Shown in pieces: positions 1-5,999 of a DNA stretch of 6,027 nt. Position 1 is the first letter of the stretch. Each line of letters opens with the position of its first letter. Origin of the DNA: JBGTHB01 sp041746415 (GTDB lineage: Bacteria; Pseudomonadota; Gammaproteobacteria; Coxiellales; Coxiellaceae). A program made the position numbers and the translations under genes. The DNA is taken from the NCBI GenBank assembly GCA_041746415.1, contig JBGTHB010000155.1, positions 1 through 6,027 on the forward strand. Direction: 5' to 3'. A model generated the notes under the pieces. That model searched no databases. It was given only the letters and a program-made list of their open reading frames with translations, and had not been told where the DNA came from.

Positions 1-263
1 CAACAGGTAAAACTTGGAGTGTAAAAGATTTTCTTGATCGGGCTTTTCCGCTTGTTGGCTTGGATTGGCATGATTATGTTGAAATTGACTCACGTTATTT
101 TCGCCCAGCTGAGGTAGATTTATTAATTGGTGATCCAAGTAAAGCGAACAAAGTGCTAGGTTGGCAACCCAAAACGAGTTTGGATGATTTGGTGCGGATA
201 ATGTTGGCAGCAGATTTGAAAGAGCTGGGTTTGGAGAGCGCACTGTTGACTGAGGTACTGTGA
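1..263 (+). CDS. gmd: GDP-mannose 4,6-dehydratase, C-terminal fragment (5' end outside window)
   Basis: Gmd is a cytosolic short-chain dehydrogenase/reductase that converts GDP-D-mannose to GDP-4-keto-6-deoxy-D-mannose, the first committed step to GDP-L-fucose. Only the last 86 residues are present, read in frame from base 3 to a TGA at 261-263. The tail is highly characteristic: a SVKDFLDRAF-like helix, then GLDW, then RYFRPAEVDLL and GDPSKANKVLGWQPKTS, ending in a helix LDDLVRIMLAADL. The RPAEVDLLxGDPSKA stretch is the family signature near the GDP-mannose binding part of the C-terminal subdomain. The NADP-binding GxxGxxG and the catalytic Ser/Thr-Tyr-Lys residues lie upstream of the window and cannot be checked. 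The stop codon overlaps the next start by one base (TGATG), and fcl follows two genes on, which supports the GDP-fucose assignment. A TTG at 60 is an internal Leu codon, not a start. Confidence 0.95.
   Translation, partial: TGKTWSVKDFLDRAFPLVGLDWHDYVEIDSRYFRPAEVDLLIGDPSKANKVLGWQPKTSLDDLVRIMLAADLKELGLESALLTEVL
252..256 (+). promoter_or_regulatory. Ribosome binding site GAGGT for the glycosyltransferase at 263
   Basis: GAGGT lies inside the end of gmd, 6 nt before the ATG at 263. This spacing favours the ATG at 263 over the GTG at 260, which would be only 3 nt from the site. The choice changes the protein by one residue. Confidence 0.6.
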
Positions 264-955
264 TGAAAATAGCACTATGTCTTTTAACTCGAAATGAAAT
301 TGATTGTGTTCAACTGCTTTTTCCTAAGCTGCTAGCATTAAATCTGCCAGATTATGATGAGTTGTATGTGGTGGATGGTGGTTCAACAGATGGCACAGTC
401 GAATATTTTCAGCAGCAAAATATCCCCGTTATTTCTCAAAGTAAGCGTGGACGTGGTGAAGCGTTTCAGCTTGCGTTTAAAAATATTCAAGCAGACGCTT
501 ATATTTTTTTCTCGCCAGATGGAAATGAAGACATGCACGATTTGCCGCGCTTTAAGCAAGAGTTAGAAAATGGGGCTGACATTGTTATTGCATCACGGAT
601 GATGAAAGGTGCGGTAAACGAAGAAGACGCTCAGTTTTTAAAATGGCGAAAATGGGCCAATAATGCTTTTAATGTGATGGCTAATATTACTTTTAGACGA
701 TCAGGAAAATTTGTCACCGACACGATTAATGGCTATCGCGCTATTACACGAGCTGCAGCTGACAAACTTAAATTGGACGCGTTTGATTACACAATTGAAT
801 ATCAGATGACGATCCGTGCATTTAAAAATAAATTAAATGTGGTTGAGTTTCCCACGACTGAGGGCCAGCGTATAGCAGGGCACACGGGCGCGCCAAGTTT
901 TCAAACAGGGTTGCGTTTCATTAAACGTTTCTTTATTGAGCTTTTCAATAGATGA
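263..955 (+). CDS. Family 2 glycosyltransferase, DPM1/GtrB-like, between gmd and fcl
   Basis: This 230-residue protein has the GT-A fold motifs of the GT2 group that includes dolichyl/polyprenyl-phosphate hexosyltransferases. Visible in order are LLTRNE (7-12) on the first strand, VVDGGSTDGT (36-45) at the nucleotide-binding strand, KRGRGEA (61-67), SPDGNED (84-90) where the metal-binding Asp motif is expected, ASR (100-102), DTINGYRA (153-160), EYQ (169-171) and GQR (191-193). No membrane segment is seen, so it is probably cytosolic or peripherally membrane-bound through its basic, aromatic C-terminus. Such enzymes transfer a hexose from a nucleotide sugar, often to a polyprenyl phosphate; donor and acceptor here are not determined. 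The start at 263 is chosen from the GAGGT site and the 1-nt overlap with the gmd stop; a GTG at 260 is the alternative. Its stop overlaps the fcl start (ATGA). Position between the two GDP-fucose genes suggests a role with GDP-mannose or GDP-fucose, which is inference. Confidence 0.85.
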   Translation: MKIALCLLTRNEIDCVQLLFPKLLALNLPDYDELYVVDGGSTDGTVEYFQQQNIPVISQSKRGRGEAFQLAFKNIQADAYIFFSPDGNEDMHDLPRFKQELENGADIVIASRMMKGAVNEEDAQFLKWRKWANNAFNVMANITFRRSGKFVTDTINGYRAITRAAADKLKLDAFDYTIEYQMTIRAFKNKLNVVEFPTTEGQRIAGHTGAPSFQTGLRFIKRFFIELFNR

Positions 956-1884
956 AAATTCTTATAACAGGAACCACAGGTATGGTAGGGCAGAATCTTC
1001 TAGATAAGCTAGAAGAATCTGAACATGTTGTTTTATCGCCCACGCGTAAAGAATTGAATCTTTTTGATAAGCAAGAGACGTTGTATTATCTAAATAAGAT
1101 GTCCCCTGATTTTGTGATTCACTGTGCCGGAAAAGTGGGTGGGATTCAAGCCAATATCGCTGATCCATTAGCATTTTTTGTTGAAAATCTTGAGATGGGA
1201 AAAAATTTAGTTTTAGCCGCAGCAAAAGTTGGTGTGCCGCGCCTATTAAACTTAGGCAGTTCCTGTATGTATCCGCGTCATGCGCCCAACCCGCTTGTTG
1301 AAAGTCAAATTCTAAATGGTGAACTTGAGCCAACTAATGAAGGTTATGCTTTAGCAAAGATTGCCGTGCAGCGGCTTTGTGTTTACGTCATGCAAAAATA
1401 CCCAAGTTTGCAGTACAAGACACTTGTTCCCTGCAACATCTATGGACGCTATGATAAATTTGATTCTGTTAAAGCGCATTTGGTACCGGCAGTATTGCGT
1501 AAAATACATGATGTCAAAACAGCGCAGCAAAATACAGTTACGATTTGGGGTGACGGAGAAGCTCGTCGTGAGTTTTTATATGCGGGGGACTTAGCAAATT
1601 TTATTGTGAATAAACTAGCGCAATTTGATACATGGCCAAGCTTAATGAATGTTGGGGCTGGAATCGACTATACGATTAAAGAATATTACGAAATTGCTTG
1701 TAGGGTTGTTGGATTAAAAAATGTGGTTTTCAATTATGATTTGCAAAAACCTGCTGGAATGAGACAAAAATTAATAGATGTCACGCGCCAAGTGGCATTG
1801 AATTGGCAACCACAAGTTTCGTTAGAACAGGGAATGAAATTAACATACAACTATTTTTTAAATACATTGGGTTTAATCGCATGA
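952..1884 (+). CDS. fcl: GDP-L-fucose synthase (GDP-4-keto-6-deoxymannose 3,5-epimerase-4-reductase)
   Basis: This cytosolic NADPH-dependent SDR enzyme epimerises and reduces the Gmd product to GDP-L-fucose. The 310 residues begin with the dinucleotide-binding loop GTTGMVG (7-13). AGKVGGI (59-65) is the family-specific loop. SSCMYP (103-108) and YALAK (132-136) give Ser103, Tyr132 and Lys136, matching the E. coli enzyme's Ser107, Tyr136 and Lys140. Cys105 and His176 match the epimerisation acid/base pair Cys109 and His179. PCNIYG (160-165), WGDGEARREFLY (199-210) and the C-terminal RQKLIDVTR (271-279) also fit. Length is close to the usual 310-320 residues, so the gene looks intact and active. 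The start ATG overlaps the stop of the preceding gene in ATGA with no strong Shine-Dalgarno sequence, so translation is probably coupled. It is the last gene of the rightward block and faces the RgpF-domain gene tail to tail across 48 bp. The synonym wcaG is also used. Confidence 0.95.
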   Translation: MKILITGTTGMVGQNLLDKLEESEHVVLSPTRKELNLFDKQETLYYLNKMSPDFVIHCAGKVGGIQANIADPLAFFVENLEMGKNLVLAAAKVGVPRLLNLGSSCMYPRHAPNPLVESQILNGELEPTNEGYALAKIAVQRLCVYVMQKYPSLQYKTLVPCNIYGRYDKFDSVKAHLVPAVLRKIHDVKTAQQNTVTIWGDGEARREFLYAGDLANFIVNKLAQFDTWPSLMNVGAGIDYTIKEYYEIACRVVGLKNVVFNYDLQKPAGMRQKLIDVTRQVALNWQPQVSLEQGMKLTYNYFLNTLGLIA

Positions 1885-1932
1885 TAAACGCTGAAACACA
1901 TTATTTAAATGCTAATAAAAAAATTGCTTTTA

Positions 1933-3075
1933 CTATTCTTCTCTTTGCCAAAAAAATTCATATTCAAGGTGTTGGACTAAATTGCCTATGACGCGCTCGA
2001 CAGCGTGTGCTTCTAAACCATCTATTTGTTCCATATGACCCAGCGTATCACATTCTTCCATTTTTTCTGGATTTAAAACCGTTAACAGGGGCTTTAAAAT
2101 GATTGGCCTTATCATCATCATTGTTCCAGCAACAAACGTGCATTCTCTCGCTGCTCCACTGATTTCCAATTTATCCAGCAATCTATTATAACCGCCCTGA
2201 TTATTCATCACTCCCAAGCTATAATGTCGTCCACTAGCAATCATTCCTATTTGCGGGTTACTGCGAAATAACATGACATTTTCTTTACATTTATCAGGAT
2301 TTTTCAATAAAGCATTACAAAGATTGCGTCGCCACATCTGCGCAAAAGCACTCGGAACATGGACGGATTTTTTAGAGTGAAGAAAACAAAAAATATCATA
2401 ATTATCAAAATTAATCTGCCTCATTAAAAACAAAAATCCCCCAATATCACGCCCTTTGTTTTCTGACACAATGATTTTTGCTTTTGGCAAATCCGATTGA
2501 ATTTTATCTTGGAGATCATTCGACCAAATCGAATTTACTATGTTTATATGCACATCAAACTCAATATCCTGAATGTTTTTGATATATGAAAACAACTCAT
2601 CCCAAATTTCAGGATAAAATATATGCACCAACACGCCCAGTTTTTTATTGGATTGTAAGGTATTGGGATTTAATTGGTACAATGATTTGTTTGAATATGG
2701 TGCACGATAAAGACGACTTTCCATTTTGGCATAGCGTAAAAAATTCTCGATTGCATCAATATCAGTTGTCTTTTTTACCAGACCCAAATCAAAATTTTTG
2801 TTAAGATACTCAGCAGGATCAAAATCAGTCGGTAAATCCGAAGGTTTTGCATCGCAAGCTTTCAAAAGCTGGACTGCTGAACCATAGCGCAACTCTGCTT
2901 TTCCTGCCTTTTCAAAATGTTCCCGCAGCACGTTATCATCAGGTGCGTTCTGCATATCATCGTAAAACAGCCGGTAAAATACAGGATCAAACTCACCATC
3001 TGTTTCCATTGATGCATTTCGAATACGGGAAAGAAGTTCTTTTATCCGAGTATCACGTTTTGTATCAATTTGCAT
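1933..3075 (-). CDS. RgpF-type (rhamnan synthesis F domain) putative glycosyltransferase with two N-terminal FDPxxY repeats
   Basis: The 380-residue protein has two parts. Residues about 146-378 look like the rhamnan synthesis protein F domain: VLVHIFYPEIWDEL (148-161), a DVHI strand (174-177), ENKGRDIGGFL (205-215), FCFLHSKKS (229-237) followed by W248-R249-R250, NPQIGMIA (273-280) and FVAGTMMMIRP (314-324). RgpF-family proteins act in cell-wall or O-antigen polyrhamnose assembly, and many are fused to or encoded beside glycosyltransferases; the exact linkage made here is unknown. Residues 29-65 and 85-123 are two copies of an FDPxxY repeat. There is no signal peptide or clear membrane helix, so it is likely cytosolic. 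The ATG at 3075 is preceded by GAGG with an 8-nt spacer. It lies 34 bp downstream of the leftward glycosyltransferase and is probably cotranscribed with it. The neighbouring genes make GDP-fucose rather than dTDP-rhamnose, so the sugar could be another 6-deoxyhexose (inference). Confidence 0.85.
   Translation of the reverse strand: MQIDTKRDTRIKELLSRIRNASMETDGEFDPVFYRLFYDDMQNAPDDNVLREHFEKAGKAELRYGSAVQLLKACDAKPSDLPTDFDPAEYLNKNFDLGLVKKTTDIDAIENFLRYAKMESRLYRAPYSNKSLYQLNPNTLQSNKKLGVLVHIFYPEIWDELFSYIKNIQDIEFDVHINIVNSIWSNDLQDKIQSDLPKAKIIVSENKGRDIGGFLFLMRQINFDNYDIFCFLHSKKSVHVPSAFAQMWRRNLCNALLKNPDKCKENVMLFRSNPQIGMIASGRHYSLGVMNNQGGYNRLLDKLEISGAARECTFVAGTMMMIRPIILKPLLTVLNPEKMEECDTLGHMEQIDGLEAHAVERVIGNLVQHLEYEFFWQREE
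2707..2991 (-). repeat. Two diverged FDPxxY protein repeats inside the RgpF-domain gene
   Basis: Copy 1 covers codons 29-65 (2881-2991) and copy 2 covers codons 85-123 (2707-2823). Both begin FDP-x-x-Y, have an acidic/aromatic middle, then an aromatic-centred helix (EHFEKAGKAELRYG versus ENFLRYAKMESRLY) ending in a basic, Tyr-containing tail. They resemble the FDPxxYLxxNPDV...HYLxxGxxEGR modules found beside glycosyltransferase domains in many polysaccharide loci. The similarity is at protein level only; the DNA is not visibly repeated. Confidence 0.6.
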
Positions 3076-3083
3076 TTTTTAAA

Positions 3084-3087
3084 CCTC
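3084..3087 (-). promoter_or_regulatory. Ribosome binding site GAGG for the RgpF-domain gene
   Basis: On the minus strand TGAGGTTTAAAAA precedes the ATG at 3075; GAGG sits 8 nt upstream. It lies in the 34-bp gap after the preceding leftward gene and supports independent initiation at 3075. Confidence 0.55.
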
Positions 3088-3109
3088 AGTTGTACAAGCT
3101 ACTTTAAAG

Positions 3110-4498
3110 TTAGAAATTATAATAGCGCATGAAGTCAAGCTTTGTTTTGTCATCTTCAAATAAAAAATGATCCAATAGCTCACAATAATTTGGATAACCG
3201 ACAAAACAACAGTCAGCAGAACTAATATTTTTACGATTAACGATCATTTCTAACTTTGAATATTGAGCGATTTTTTCGCCATGTTCTTCAAAAAGTTGAT
3301 CACAAAGTGTCGAGCCCATATTAGTAACAACCGTCGGTTGATATTGAATGATATAGTCGATCAAGAAGCGTTTTATAGCTACATTGGGTTTTTTGCCACT
3401 AAAATTTAAAACAGTAACAAGCCCATTTTTCTTAAGTTTTTCTATTCTGCTTCTTTTTTCACTTACCACAAGCGTTGACTCACCTATTCCGTGAGCGTAT
3501 TCCATCACTTCTTTGGATGCTTTGCTGCATACAATTAACTTTTTAGGTGCTTGGCCACACAACAACAGCATTGCAAATATTTTCCCTAACCCAAAGCTTC
3601 CTGGTCCCATCATGATTGACTTTTTTAACAATTTTGGTTGTTTTAACTGCAATTCGAACTGGGCTACATCCTCTGTTTTTTTCAAAACAAGTTCAATTAG
3701 CCTTTTTTTGATTAGCTTATTTTTTCTACGAGAAAGCTGGGTTCCACCCTGCTTTAAAAAAAGAGGTGAGGTAAAGGCTAATTGGGTTGGTTTAATAACG
3801 CATGATAGTATTTGAGATAATGCCAGTTGTGAATTTTTTCTTTTTTGACGAATAAAATGAACCGTACCTGGGGCAATAATATGTTCAATTTGTTGGGCAG
3901 CAACCTCACAGTTCCAGTGCCAATCCTCATACCCATAGCCTTCAGCAAGGCTGCTTTTTTCAAGCGGATTTTTCAAAAATATTGATTTCTTAGCGCAGCT
4001 CAACATTGTCCAAGGATTTTCATCAAACAGTGATAATAGTGTGGCAAACTCGTGTTGTGGAATATGTCGAAAAATTATTTTTTTCTCTTTACCAAATATA
4101 AGATTTGCCTCTGGATGTACGACAACATCACGATCCTTTGCCAATTTATATGCCTCGTATAACCAATTTTCAGACATCAAATCGTCACCATCTGCCAACG
4201 CAATACATTCTCCCACCGCAAGTTCAATACCTTTATTTCTGGATAAACCAGGATCATTAAAATTTACCCTTACTATTTGATCGATTTGTGCTTTTTGTTC
4301 TTCAACAAGCAGCTGTGTTTTCATTGAAGGATTATCTAAAACAGTAATAATTTCAACGGATAGGCTATGGCTTTCGGCAAATTTCTTAGCTTGATATAAA
4401 CTTTTCAGGGTTGGAATGGCTATCAATCCTTCTTCGTGCAAACAAAGAATAACGGAAAGATTGGCCCCGTCTTTTTTACTCTGATTGTGTGTCTTCAT
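3110..4498 (-). CDS. Two-part family 2 glycosyltransferase with Rossmann-like C-terminal region
   Basis: The protein is 462 residues from the ATG at 4498. Residues about 13-225 form a GT-A family 2 domain: LSVILCLHEEG (14-24), TVLDNPS (52-58), DPGLSRNKGIELA (82-94), the metal-binding ADGDD (102-106) and GYGYEDW (187-193), where the ED pair is the likely catalytic base region. A basic linker (about 250-285) follows. Residues about 288-462 then alternate strands and helices with a glycine-rich loop GPGSFGLG (298-305), LIVCSK, VTVLNFSG and PTVVTNMGS. This resembles the N-terminal lobe of a GT-B (GT4-like) transferase, but no C-terminal nucleotide-sugar lobe follows. It probably transfers a sugar during cytosolic glycan assembly; donor and acceptor are unknown. 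The start could instead be GTG at 4528 (472 residues). I prefer 4498 because of its AAAGGG site and the predicted promoter. It heads a leftward pair with the RgpF-domain gene and is paralogous to the gene at 4692. Confidence 0.82.
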   Translation of the reverse strand: MKTHNQSKKDGANLSVILCLHEEGLIAIPTLKSLYQAKKFAESHSLSVEIITVLDNPSMKTQLLVEEQKAQIDQIVRVNFNDPGLSRNKGIELAVGECIALADGDDLMSENWLYEAYKLAKDRDVVVHPEANLIFGKEKKIIFRHIPQHEFATLLSLFDENPWTMLSCAKKSIFLKNPLEKSSLAEGYGYEDWHWNCEVAAQQIEHIIAPGTVHFIRQKRKNSQLALSQILSCVIKPTQLAFTSPLFLKQGGTQLSRRKNKLIKKRLIELVLKKTEDVAQFELQLKQPKLLKKSIMMGPGSFGLGKIFAMLLLCGQAPKKLIVCSKASKEVMEYAHGIGESTLVVSEKRSRIEKLKKNGLVTVLNFSGKKPNVAIKRFLIDYIIQYQPTVVTNMGSTLCDQLFEEHGEKIAQYSKLEMIVNRKNISSADCCFVGYPNYCELLDHFLFEDDKTKLDFMRYYNF

Positions 4499-4505
4499 TT
4501 CATCA

Positions 4506-4511
4506 CCCTTT
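4506..4511 (-). promoter_or_regulatory. Ribosome binding site AAAGGG deciding the start at 4498
   Basis: On the minus strand AAAGGGTGAT precedes the ATG at 4498 with a 7-nt spacer. The upstream GTG at 4528 has only GGTGG 3 nt away, which is too close, so 4498 is the better start. The decision is not certain. Confidence 0.45.
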
Positions 4512-4541
4512 GTTTCGCAAGGTTTCACAATCCACCCTAAT

Positions 4542-4571
4542 CTAATACCAAACGAAGGCAGCTAAGTTCAA
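4542..4571 (-). promoter_or_regulatory. Candidate sigma70-like promoter for the leftward glycosyltransferase/RgpF pair
   Basis: On the minus strand TTGAAC (4566-4571, 4 of 6 to the -35 consensus) is followed after 18 bp by TATTAG (4542-4547, 4 of 6) carrying an extended -10 TG (4549-4550). Transcription would begin near 4535, leaving about 37 nt to the ATG at 4498. It would leave almost no leader for the GTG at 4528. A weaker upstream alternative is TTGTTG (4612-4617) with TATAGC (4589-4594). AT-rich sequence gives many such matches by chance. Confidence 0.35.
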
Positions 4572-4647
4572 TTTAGAACCGCTAGTAGGCTATATTAGTT
4601 GGAGCAAAAGTCAACAATTTAAAATGTTTTTAAAAAATCAAGTGAGA

Positions 4648-4656
4648 TGCTATCAT
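4648..4656 (+). promoter_or_regulatory. Candidate extended -10 promoter for the gene at 4692
   Basis: TGCTATCAT is an extended -10 element: TG, one base, then TATCAT (5 of 6). The -35 position is poor (TTTTAA at 4628-4633, 17 bp upstream), which an extended -10 can tolerate. Transcription would start near 4663 and give a leader of about 29 nt. Confidence 0.35.
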
Positions 4657-4691
4657 CCATTAAATCGTATTAACCTTACCTTATAAAGTCT

Positions 4692-5999
4692 ATGTATACC
4701 CTATCAGTTGTTCTCAATTTGCACCGTGAGGCTGCGCGCTTAGAGAAAACAATTCTAAATATTCGAGCGGCTCTTTCTCAAGCCAAACACAAAGAGCCCT
4801 GCTGGGAGCATATAGACTTCGTAACAATACTGGACAATAGTGATGATGCCGTTAGGGCTGTTGTTTTCCAGAACAGAGACATCTTAACAACTGTGGAAGA
4901 AGTGAGTTACGGGGACTTAGCGCAATCCAGAAACCACGGCGTGGCATTAGCGAAAAGTAATTTTATTTTATTTGCAGATGGCGATGATTTTGTTTCAACC
5001 AACACATTCACCTCGCTTTATCAAACGTTTTTTGATCATTATTCTAAACAAAAGGTGCCACTAGAAAGTCTGCTTCCGTCTGATCATATTGCTGTTTTTC
5101 CAGAATGGTTGGTTGATTTTCCAAAACTGCATTTTCAACATTATTCAGACTCTAATGAGTTCATCGTAGCCAATATGCGATTTTCACATTGTTTTATCAG
5201 CAGAATAGCTTGTCCAAAAACCTTATTGAAAACCAATCCGCTTAGAGCTAATCAACTTCCTTATGGATTTGAAGATTGGGATTTGAATAATCGATTGTTG
5301 TCATATGGGGTAAAATTCAAAGTAGCTGCAGACTACACGCTATATTACCGAACCGGGAATCCTTCCTCAATGCTACAAAGGCAAATTAAAAATCGTTGTG
5401 TGGTTAGAAATTCAAACTTGTATCAATCATTATTCATACCTAAAGAGACGCTTCAAAAATCTTCGTACACTTATACCTCAAATACAAATACCATCATAAA
5501 TTTAAGCGAATTTATAAAAAAACATGTTGATTTTTTATCGAATTGCGGCGAAAAAATATTAGAAGAACCGCCCATTGACCAGCTGTTTCATGATATGCAC
5601 TACACCTCCACGCAATTCACCTCTTTTAGCGCAGCTTACGAGAGGATATTACTCTTCTTGGAATCCGAAAAAGCGGTTGCAATTGTGCCGAACTATGCAG
5701 CCAAATCACTTCAATTTATTAATCAATTTTCAAGTATTCCATCTGAAGCTCAAGCCATCATTGCAATTTCTGGTGAAAACAATAAACATAATTTGACAAA
5801 TAACTTATTAATATTAAGCCAGGATATTGACTGGGAGAGCATTCATGAAGAGGCAAAACTTCATGTGCTTTTAAAAGCATTAATTAATTCACCGAAATTA
5901 AAACATATTCATTTTTTCAGCTCGCCATTTATTGATGTGCTGCGTAATTATTATAAGGATATCTATGCAGAGTTTTGTAAAACCATCACTTGTGAGTAA
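4692..5999 (+). CDS. Two-part family 2 glycosyltransferase, diverged paralogue of the gene at 3110-4498
   Basis: The 435-residue protein starts with a family 2 GT-A domain (about 1-225). LSVVLNLHRE (4-13) is the first strand, TILDNSDD (45-52) follows, GDLAQSRNHGVALA (74-87) precedes the metal-binding ADGDD (95-99), and YGFEDWDLNNRL (191-202) holds the acidic pair expected near the active site. TLYYRTGNPSSML (216-228) closes the domain. Residues about 305-435 form alternating strands and helices (AVAIVPN, AIIAISGEN, HIHFFSSPFIDVL) like the first lobe of a GT-B transferase, with no second lobe. It is probably cytosolic and adds a sugar to the growing glycan; specificity is unknown. The ATG at 4692 places the first strand correctly, yet no clear Shine-Dalgarno sequence precedes it; a TATAAA at 4682-4687 lies very close. 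The 3' end is overlapped by 35 nt by the next gene. It shares order and spacing of motifs with the leftward gene, indicating an old duplication. Confidence 0.85.
   Translation: MYTLSVVLNLHREAARLEKTILNIRAALSQAKHKEPCWEHIDFVTILDNSDDAVRAVVFQNRDILTTVEEVSYGDLAQSRNHGVALAKSNFILFADGDDFVSTNTFTSLYQTFFDHYSKQKVPLESLLPSDHIAVFPEWLVDFPKLHFQHYSDSNEFIVANMRFSHCFISRIACPKTLLKTNPLRANQLPYGFEDWDLNNRLLSYGVKFKVAADYTLYYRTGNPSSMLQRQIKNRCVVRNSNLYQSLFIPKETLQKSSYTYTSNTNTIINLSEFIKKHVDFLSNCGEKILEEPPIDQLFHDMHYTSTQFTSFSAAYERILLFLESEKAVAIVPNYAAKSLQFINQFSSIPSEAQAIIAISGENNKHNLTNNLLILSQDIDWESIHEEAKLHVLLKALINSPKLKHIHFFSSPFIDVLRNYYKDIYAEFCKTITCE
5955..5959 (+). promoter_or_regulatory. Ribosome binding site AAGGA for the partial gene at 5965
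   Basis: TAAGGA lies inside the upstream gene with AAGGA ending 5 nt before the ATG at 5965. It is the best Shine-Dalgarno match in the window, and it selects this ATG over the in-frame GTG at 5992 and the out-of-frame ATG at 5999. Confidence 0.6.

Larger units (their letters stand above)
4499..4691. other. Divergent intergenic region between two paralogous glycosyltransferase genes
   Basis: This 193-bp AT-rich region is the longest gene-free stretch and separates two divergently transcribed genes, so both promoters should lie in it. Besides the promoter candidates listed, it holds a small inverted repeat GTTC-6-GAAC (4566-4579) that overlaps the leftward -35 candidate and could be a weak operator or chance. 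There are also A/T runs near 4626-4637. I see no RNA gene, JUMPstart-like element or terminator in it. Confidence 0.6.

Noticed and set aside
962..1333. 123-codon open frame on the minus strand inside fcl.
   Set aside because: It lies entirely within a well-supported gene, has no recognisable motif, and is a shadow of the fcl coding frame. The same holds for the other internal frames, such as 3513-3815 (+) and 5575-5796 (+).
1885..1932. Possible bidirectional terminator in the convergent gap between fcl and the RgpF-domain gene.
   Set aside because: There is a run of seven A residues and ATTTAAAT, but I could find no GC-containing stem next to a T tract on either strand.
3101..3110. Palindrome ACTTTAAAGT, with TTGTACAA at 3090-3097, between the two leftward genes as operator sites.
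   Set aside because: They are short AT-rich palindromes at the end of an operonic gene, with no promoter nearby; chance occurrence is likely.
3578..3601. Near Walker A sequence GSFGLGKI (residues 300-307) in the leftward glycosyltransferase, hinting at an ATPase.
   Set aside because: The final Ser/Thr of GxxxxGK(S/T) is Ile and no Walker B is visible. A glycine-rich loop of a Rossmann or GT-B lobe explains it better.
4078..4084. Runs of seven A/T inside coding sequence (504-510, 3676-3682, 3703-3709, 4078-4084) as phase-variation tracts.
   Set aside because: Runs of this length are expected in AT-rich genes, all frames are intact, and seven A/T is short for a contingency tract.
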